Made by a program: the position numbers and the translations under genes. The notes beneath the pieces were generated by a model. It worked only from the letters and a program-made list of their open reading frames with translations, made no database searches and was not told the DNA's origin. From NCBI GenBank assembly GCA_041687295.1, contig JAWLCG010000124.1:1-11889 (forward strand): a stretch of 11,889 nt of DNA. Direction: 5' to 3'. Of this stretch, positions 7,075-11,889 are shown in pieces (the first letter of the stretch is position 1; every line of letters starts with the position of its first letter). This DNA is from JAWLCG01 sp041687295. Lineage in GTDB: Bacteria; Planctomycetota; Phycisphaerae; SM23-33; FEN-1343.

Positions 7075-8763
7075 ATGGCAACGACCAATCAACAGAGCGA
7101 CCCGGGCCTGCAGAGTCCCTCGGCTGAGGGCGAGGCCCTGCCCGCCCCGGCCCGTTCGCGGCGGGCGCTGCTGGGCTGGCTGGGCCTGCTGGCCGGGCTG
7201 GGGGTCGCCTTCGGGTACAACTTCGTCGAGATGTGGGCCCGCTGGTTCCCCGCCTGGAAGCGGACGCACTGGAGCTTCTACGACCGCATCAGCGAGGGCG
7301 AGAGCTACTACACCCACGGCCCGCTGGTGCCGGGGCTCTCGCTGATCATCATCGCCATGCTGATCCGCCACACGCGGATCCCGGCCAGGCCGTGCCGGTT
7401 GTGGGGCTGGGGGCTGCTGGGAGGCAGCCTGCTGTTTCACCTGGTGGCGTCGCTGGCGCGGGTGAACTTCGCCAGCGGCATCGCCTTTGTGGGCGTGGTG
7501 GCGGGCCTGGTGCTGCTGCTGTGGGGCCCGGTGGCGTTGCGGCGGCTGTGGTTCCCGCTGCTGCTGCTGCTGTTCATGGTGCCGGCCCCGGAGGTGTCGA
7601 TCGCGCAGCTGAACTTCCGGCTCAAGATGCTGGCGGCCGACTGGGGCGTTCGGCTGGTGAACGTGATGGGCATCATCGCCGAGCGGAGCGGCAATCGCGT
7701 GTACCTCGCCGGCGACAAGGACCTGATTGTCGCCAACGTCTGCAACGGCCTGCGGACGCTGGTGAGCCTGCTGGCCTTTGGGACGGTGTACGCCTACGTC
7801 TGCCGTCTGCGGGGCGCCTGGCGGCTGGGGCTGTTCGCGATGACCATTCCGGTGGCTGTGGTGGCCAACACGCTGCGGATCGCCGCGACGATCGCGGTGG
7901 CCGACCTGTTCACCCCGGAGCTCGCCACCGGCTGGTTCCACGACGTCTCGGGGCTTTTGATCTTCGTGGTGGCGTTCATGCTGATGTTCGGCCTGGAGCG
8001 GCTGATCCTGTGGGCCCGCCAGGCCCTCGGTCGGCCCGCGGAGGTCACGCCGCTGTTCGCCGGCGTCCGCCGCACCGACGCCGACGCCCACCAGTGGAGG
8101 CGGATGGCGGCCCTGGCCGGCACGCCCACCGGCCTGCTGGCGACCGGGGCGCTGCTGCTGGTGGGGCTGGGGGCGTGGTGGCTCAGCCATACCGTGCCCT
8201 CGCCCATCAGTGACGAGCTGCTGGCGCGGTCGCTGCCGGAGAACGTGACGCTGGCCGGCATGCCCCATCGCAGCTACACCCTGGAGCTGGACGAGCAGAC
8301 GCTGACGATTCTGGAGTACCCGGCCTACCTGTTCCGCCGGTACGTGGCGCCGGGTCGGCCGGCGACGGACCTGTGCCTGATCATCAGCCGGGACAACCGC
8401 AAGAGCACCCACCCGCCCGACCTGTGCCTCGAAGGCAGCGGCGAGGGCATCGTCCACAAGGGCCAGCGCGACCTGGCCGATCCGGCCACGCCCGGCCGAT
8501 CGATCCCGTGCGTCGAGCTGGTTGTCCAGAGCGGTATCAGCCAGACGTATTTCCTGTACACCTACCGCAGTGGGGGCGAGTACACCCGCAGCTTCTGGAA
8601 CCAGCAGCTCGTGACGTTCCTCAACGGGGTGCTGGGGCGACACTCGGCCGGGGCGCTGGTGCGGGTCAACACGCCCATCGACGGCGGCGGGCTGGAGCCG
8701 GCCCGCCAGCGGGCGGCCGAGCTGATGGTGACGGCTCTGCCCCACATCGACTCACTTCCATAG
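7075..8763 (+). CDS. Exosortase fused to a C-terminal EpsI domain
   Basis: This 562-residue membrane protein has a hydrophilic N-terminus, then a multi-pass exosortase domain to about residue 312. The three expected active-site positions are present: C223 in ANVCNGLRTL, R268 in VVANTLRIA and H289 in GWFHDVSGLL. The residue before the catalytic Cys is Val, where many exosortases have Ala preceded by Glu. A further membrane helix (about 353-371) leads into an EpsI-type (DUF3485) periplasmic domain: HPPDLCLEGSGEGI (446-459), YFLYTYRSGGEY (492-503) and GALVRVNTPI (526-535). Exosortases cleave PEP-CTERM proteins in the inner membrane and are thought to pass them to a surface carrier; EpsI is usually a separate gene. 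The PEP-CTERM lyase encoded just upstream is an obvious substrate. The TPR gene follows after 12 nt. Confidence 0.93.
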   Translation: MATTNQQSDPGLQSPSAEGEALPAPARSRRALLGWLGLLAGLGVAFGYNFVEMWARWFPAWKRTHWSFYDRISEGESYYTHGPLVPGLSLIIIAMLIRHTRIPARPCRLWGWGLLGGSLLFHLVASLARVNFASGIAFVGVVAGLVLLLWGPVALRRLWFPLLLLLFMVPAPEVSIAQLNFRLKMLAADWGVRLVNVMGIIAERSGNRVYLAGDKDLIVANVCNGLRTLVSLLAFGTVYAYVCRLRGAWRLGLFAMTIPVAVVANTLRIAATIAVADLFTPELATGWFHDVSGLLIFVVAFMLMFGLERLILWARQALGRPAEVTPLFAGVRRTDADAHQWRRMAALAGTPTGLLATGALLLVGLGAWWLSHTVPSPISDELLARSLPENVTLAGMPHRSYTLELDEQTLTILEYPAYLFRRYVAPGRPATDLCLIISRDNRKSTHPPDLCLEGSGEGIVHKGQRDLADPATPGRSIPCVELVVQSGISQTYFLYTYRSGGEYTRSFWNQQLVTFLNGVLGRHSAGALVRVNTPIDGGGLEPARQRAAELMVTALPHIDSLP

Positions 8764-8775
8764 GGAACTGCTGCC

Positions 8776-11700
8776 ATGGCACGCAATAACCGACGCATCC
8801 TGGTCCTGGTGATCCTGGCGGTCCTGATCGGCCTGGTGGCCGGCGGGACGTTTCTGCTGGTCCGCCGACACCGTCAGCAGCTGCTGACGCGGTCGGAGCT
8901 GGCCCTGAAGGCGGGCAATCTGGACAAGGCCCTCGAGCATGCCGCGCTCTATGTCCAGCGCAACCCCGACAGCTGGCGGGGCTATCACCAGCAGGCCCGG
9001 GTGCTGATCCGCCAGGGCCGCTACGCCGACGCCCGCGGGCCGTTGGAGCAGGCCCTGCAGCTTCAGCCCGGCCAGGTTCAGCTGCAGCTGCTGCAGGCGG
9101 ATACCTGGTCGCTGTCGGCCCGCGAGGCGCTGGGCGGCGGCCCGGGCCTGCAGACCCCGGAGGTGCTGGCGGGGGTCCTGGCCGATCTGGACCAGGCCCA
9201 GGCGATCCTGGACGCGATCGAGGTGCCCGAGGGCCAGGCCGACGCGCCGGCGGAACTCCTCGAGGCCAGCGGCCTGAACTGGCTGCACATTGCTCAGGTC
9301 CAGCGGACGCTGGCCCAGCGGTTGAGCCAGGACGCCGAGCAGGCCCTGGCCGCCCGCCAGGCTCAGGCCGCCCAGGCCGCCCGCCAGCAGGCCGACCAGG
9401 CCGCCCAGGCCGCCGGCGAATCGCTGGCCCAGGCCGGCGAGGTCGTGCTGGCCCTGCTGGAGCAGGACCCCGCCCGCGACAAGGCCGCCGCCGCCCTGGT
9501 CGAAGCCGCCGTCCAGGCCGGCGATGCCGAGCTGCTCGCCCGGGTCCGCGAGGTGATCGTCCGCGACGACCACCCCGCCCCGGCCGCCGAGGTCGCGCTG
9601 TGGACGGCCGAGATGGTCGCCGCCCAGCAGCGCCACGGGCGGGTCCCCGAGGCGCAGCTGGCCCCGGCCATCAAGGCCCTGGACGGCATCATTGCGGCCC
9701 AGCCCGCCAGCCTCGCCGCCCGCCTGCTGCGGGCCGACCTGGCGATGCACACGGACGACCTGGAGACGGTCGAGGCCCAGCACGCCCGCCTGGCCGAGCT
9801 GGCCCCGGCGGATCCGGAGGTTCGGCTGTTGCACGCGCGGATGCTGTGGCGGCAGGGGCAGCTGGCCGAGGCCGAGCGCGAGCTGTTCCGCCTCAAGACC
9901 GACCTGCCCGGATCGGTCGCGGTGCACCTGCTCTACGCCCAGGTGGCCACGGAGGTCGGTTACGGCGAGATGGCCACCGACGCCCTGCGGCGGGTGGTCG
10001 AGCTGGACCCGCGCAATGCGTCGGCCCGCCAGCGGCTGGCGCAGTACTTCCTGGACCAGGCCCTCTACGCCGAGGCGTACGAGGAGGCCCGCGTCCTGCA
10101 CGAGGTGCGGCCTGACGATCCGGGGGCGATTCGCCTGTTCTGCCAGGCGGCCCGGCGGGTGGGCCAGACGTCGCTGGCCCGCCAGGCCCTGGACCAGGCC
10201 CGGCAGGCCTACGCCGACCGTCCCGTCGTGATGCTGGCCGTGGCCGAGGGCTACGGCGTCCTGGGCGACAGCGCCGCCGCGCAGGGCCTGGCCCGCGAGG
10301 TCGCCACCAGCCAGCCGGACTCGACCGAGGCCCGCCTCGCCGTCGCCCGCGCCCTGACGCTGACCGGCCAGGCCGACCAGGCCGAGGCCCTGCTCCGCGA
10401 GGAGCTGGCCCGCGACGGGTCCCAGCCGGCGGTGGTCTTCGAGCTGGGTCGGCTGTGCGTGGCCTCGGGCAGGCTGCTGGACGCCCTGGAGCAGTTCCGT
10501 TTGGCGCGTCGCCTGGCGCCGCGCGCGACGGCGTACGGCGTGGCCCTGGCCCAGACGCTGCTGGACGCCGGCGACCTGGACGAGTGCGAGCAGGTCCTGC
10601 AGGGCCTGCCGGGCGACGACGAGGCCGTCCAGCTGCTCCGCCTGCAGACCGACATGCTTCGCGGTCGGCCCACCGACGACAGCCAGCTCATGCAGGACAT
10701 GCAGCAGGGCCGACGCCAGGGCCTGCCTCTGGCGATGATGCACCTGCGGCAGGGCCAGGCCGAGCAGGCGGCGGCCCTGTGCGAGGCCGAGCTGGCCCGC
10801 CGGCCCAACGACGAGGCGGTCCTGGCCCTGCTGGGCGAGGCGTACCTGGCGATGGGGCGTCACGCCGACGCCGCCGCCCAATGGAGGCCGCTCCTGCAGG
10901 CCAATCCCGGACGCCTGTCGCTCTACCAGCGGCTGGCCGCCGTGCTGAGCCAGAACATGGATACCGACGCCGTGGGCCGAGAGCTCGCCGGCCTGCCGGG
11001 CGCCAACGCCAACCTGGCCGACCTGGCCGTGGGTTGGCTGTTCGGCCGGCAGGGCGACTTCGAGCGGGCGGCCCGGACCTATGCCCGCGTGACAGGCCGG
11101 GCCGACGCCCCCGCCTACCTGCGGGGCCGGGCCGGGCAGCTCCGCGTCGAGGCCCTGGCGCGGGCGGGGCAGGTCGAGCTGGCCCTGCGCGAGCTGGACC
11201 GCCTGGCCGAGCAGCCGGGCTGGCGGTTGTCGGCGCTGGGCCTGCGGGCGCAGCTGCTGGCCGCCCGGGGTCAGCGCGAGCCGGCCCGCGCCCAGCTCCA
11301 GGCCGCCCTGCAGGAGGCGACGGCCCGCGGCAACGTCGACGCCCTGGGTCGGCTGGCCCCGGTGGCCCTGCAGCTGGGCGAGGCCGAGCTGGCCCTGGCG
11401 GCGGCGCGGGCGATGGTGGAGATCAATCCCGACGCGCCCGGCGCGCTGCTGACGCGGGCGCAGGTCTACCGCGCGGTCGGCCGGCTGACCCAGGCCCAGG
11501 CCGACCTCGAATGGGCCCTGGAGCTGCGGCCGGGCCACGTGCCGGCCGTCATGGCGCTGGCGGCCATCCACGAGGCCCGCGGCGAGCTGCCCGAGGCGCT
11601 GGCGGCCCTGGACCGGCTGAGCGACCAGGGCGTCACCGGGCGGGCGATGGCCCTGTTCCAGCAGGGCGCCCTGCTGAGTCAGTGGGGCCTGGCCCGCCAG

Positions 11701-11889
11701 GCCGTTGAGCGTTACAGCGAGCTGCAGCAGGCCGGCTACCACGAGGACCCTCGCCTGCAGCTGGCCCTGGGCCAGGCCCTGGCCCGCGTGGGGCAGGTCG
11801 AGCCCGCCCGCCAGGTGCTCCAGGCCGTGCCCCAGCTGGCCCCGCAGTACCTCCCCGCCCGCCAGATGCTGGCGGCCCTGGCGGCCACC
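8776..11889 (+). CDS. Membrane-anchored TPR-repeat protein, PEP-CTERM/EPS-associated (3' truncated)
   Basis: The frame is open from ATG 8776 to the last base, giving 1038 residues with no stop. AGGGAA (8762-8767) overlaps the stop of the exosortase gene and lies eight bases ahead. MARNNRR precedes one hydrophobic helix (about 8-30) followed by RRHR, so the protein is a signal-anchored inner-membrane protein with its body outside. The rest is alpha-helical, with many degenerate TPR units, for example ALRRVVELDPRNASARQRLA (about residues 404-423) and DLEWALELRPGHVPAVMALA (about 911-930). Residues about 183-220 are Ala/Gln-rich and coiled-coil-like. Exosortase loci often carry a large TPR protein (PrsT type) thought to scaffold polysaccharide or PEP-CTERM protein export, but that one is a lipoprotein; no Cys is present in this N-terminus. 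A full-length product well over 1000 residues is expected. Confidence 0.85.
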   Translation, partial: MARNNRRILVLVILAVLIGLVAGGTFLLVRRHRQQLLTRSELALKAGNLDKALEHAALYVQRNPDSWRGYHQQARVLIRQGRYADARGPLEQALQLQPGQVQLQLLQADTWSLSAREALGGGPGLQTPEVLAGVLADLDQAQAILDAIEVPEGQADAPAELLEASGLNWLHIAQVQRTLAQRLSQDAEQALAARQAQAAQAARQQADQAAQAAGESLAQAGEVVLALLEQDPARDKAAAALVEAAVQAGDAELLARVREVIVRDDHPAPAAEVALWTAEMVAAQQRHGRVPEAQLAPAIKALDGIIAAQPASLAARLLRADLAMHTDDLETVEAQHARLAELAPADPEVRLLHARMLWRQGQLAEAERELFRLKTDLPGSVAVHLLYAQVATEVGYGEMATDALRRVVELDPRNASARQRLAQYFLDQALYAEAYEEARVLHEVRPDDPGAIRLFCQAARRVGQTSLARQALDQARQAYADRPVVMLAVAEGYGVLGDSAAAQGLAREVATSQPDSTEARLAVARALTLTGQADQAEALLREELARDGSQPAVVFELGRLCVASGRLLDALEQFRLARRLAPRATAYGVALAQTLLDAGDLDECEQVLQGLPGDDEAVQLLRLQTDMLRGRPTDDSQLMQDMQQGRRQGLPLAMMHLRQGQAEQAAALCEAELARRPNDEAVLALLGEAYLAMGRHADAAAQWRPLLQANPGRLSLYQRLAAVLSQNMDTDAVGRELAGLPGANANLADLAVGWLFGRQGDFERAARTYARVTGRADAPAYLRGRAGQLRVEALARAGQVELALRELDRLAEQPGWRLSALGLRAQLLAARGQREPARAQLQAALQEATARGNVDALGRLAPVALQLGEAELALAAARAMVEINPDAPGALLTRAQVYRAVGRLTQAQADLEWALELRPGHVPAVMALAAIHEARGELPEALAALDRLSDQGVTGRAMALFQQGALLSQWGLARQAVERYSELQQAGYHEDPRLQLALGQALARVGQVEPARQVLQAVPQLAPQYLPARQMLAALAAT
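9355..9417 (+). repeat. Ala/Gln-rich low-complexity coding repeat
   Basis: Within the TPR gene, units of the type CAGGCCGCC recur several times (two adjacent copies near 9364-9381 and two near 9397-9414), encoding runs of Gln-Ala-Ala with Arg or Asp interruptions. The translated stretch looks like a short coiled coil between the N-terminal TPRs and the main TPR array. It may have grown by slippage. Confidence 0.5.

Noticed and set aside
3951..7088. A 1045-codon open frame on the minus strand crossing three genes
   Set aside because: It runs opposite the lyase, the FemAB-like gene and the intergenic gap, with an Arg/Ala/Val/His-rich translation and no recognisable motif. It is explained by base composition.
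8752..11742. A 996-codon open frame on the minus strand opposite the TPR gene
   Set aside because: It is the mirror of a GC-rich, Leu/Ala/Gln-rich gene with few TTA, CTA or TCA triplets. Its translation is low-complexity Gly/Gln/Leu with no domain, and the + strand frame encodes convincing TPRs.
1..11889. CRISPR arrays, tRNA or rRNA genes, insertion sequences, phage genes
   Set aside because: No regularly spaced repeats, cloverleaf, transposase, integrase or flanking duplications were seen on either strand.

Overview
The window is a high-GC, densely coding stretch of chromosome with every supported gene on the + strand. It reads as part of an exopolysaccharide and protein-sorting locus of the exosortase/PEP-CTERM type. 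The pairing of dockerin-like EF-hands with a C-terminal PEP-CTERM tail, plus an exosortase fused to an EpsI domain, suggests a planctomycete-like (for example Phycisphaerae) bacterium. That assignment is inference; no rRNA or other marker gene is present.

Layout: (1) 1-861, 3' part of a Wzx/MVF-type polysaccharide flippase, cut by the window start; (2) 875-2395, an asparagine-synthetase-like ATP-pyrophosphatase protein with no N-terminal glutaminase cysteine; (3) 2550-3854, a GT4 glycosyltransferase; (4) 4011-5678, a secreted family-1 pectate-lyase-like protein with calcium-binding repeats and a C-terminal PEP-CTERM sorting signal; (5) 5964-7034, a FemAB-like protein of the XrtA/PEP-CTERM-associated type; (6) 7075-8763, an exosortase-EpsI fusion; (7) 8776 to the window end, a very long membrane-anchored TPR protein cut by the window end.

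Spacing suggests three transcription blocks. The flippase and the asparagine-synthetase-like gene are 13 nt apart, and the glycosyltransferase follows after 154 nt. The lyase stands alone, with a promoter-like leader in front of it and strong hairpins in the 285-nt gap behind it. The FemAB-like, exosortase and TPR genes follow with gaps of 40 and 12 nt.

Together the genes would build and move a surface polysaccharide (glycosyltransferase, flippase, possible amide modification), sort PEP-CTERM proteins (exosortase), and organise assembly or export (TPR protein). The lyase is an exosortase substrate encoded inside the locus of its own sorting enzyme. The locus type is known; the less ordinary parts are the lyase cargo, the degenerate asparagine-synthetase-like gene, the exosortase-EpsI fusion with its distant Shine-Dalgarno, and the structured non-coding DNA around the lyase gene.
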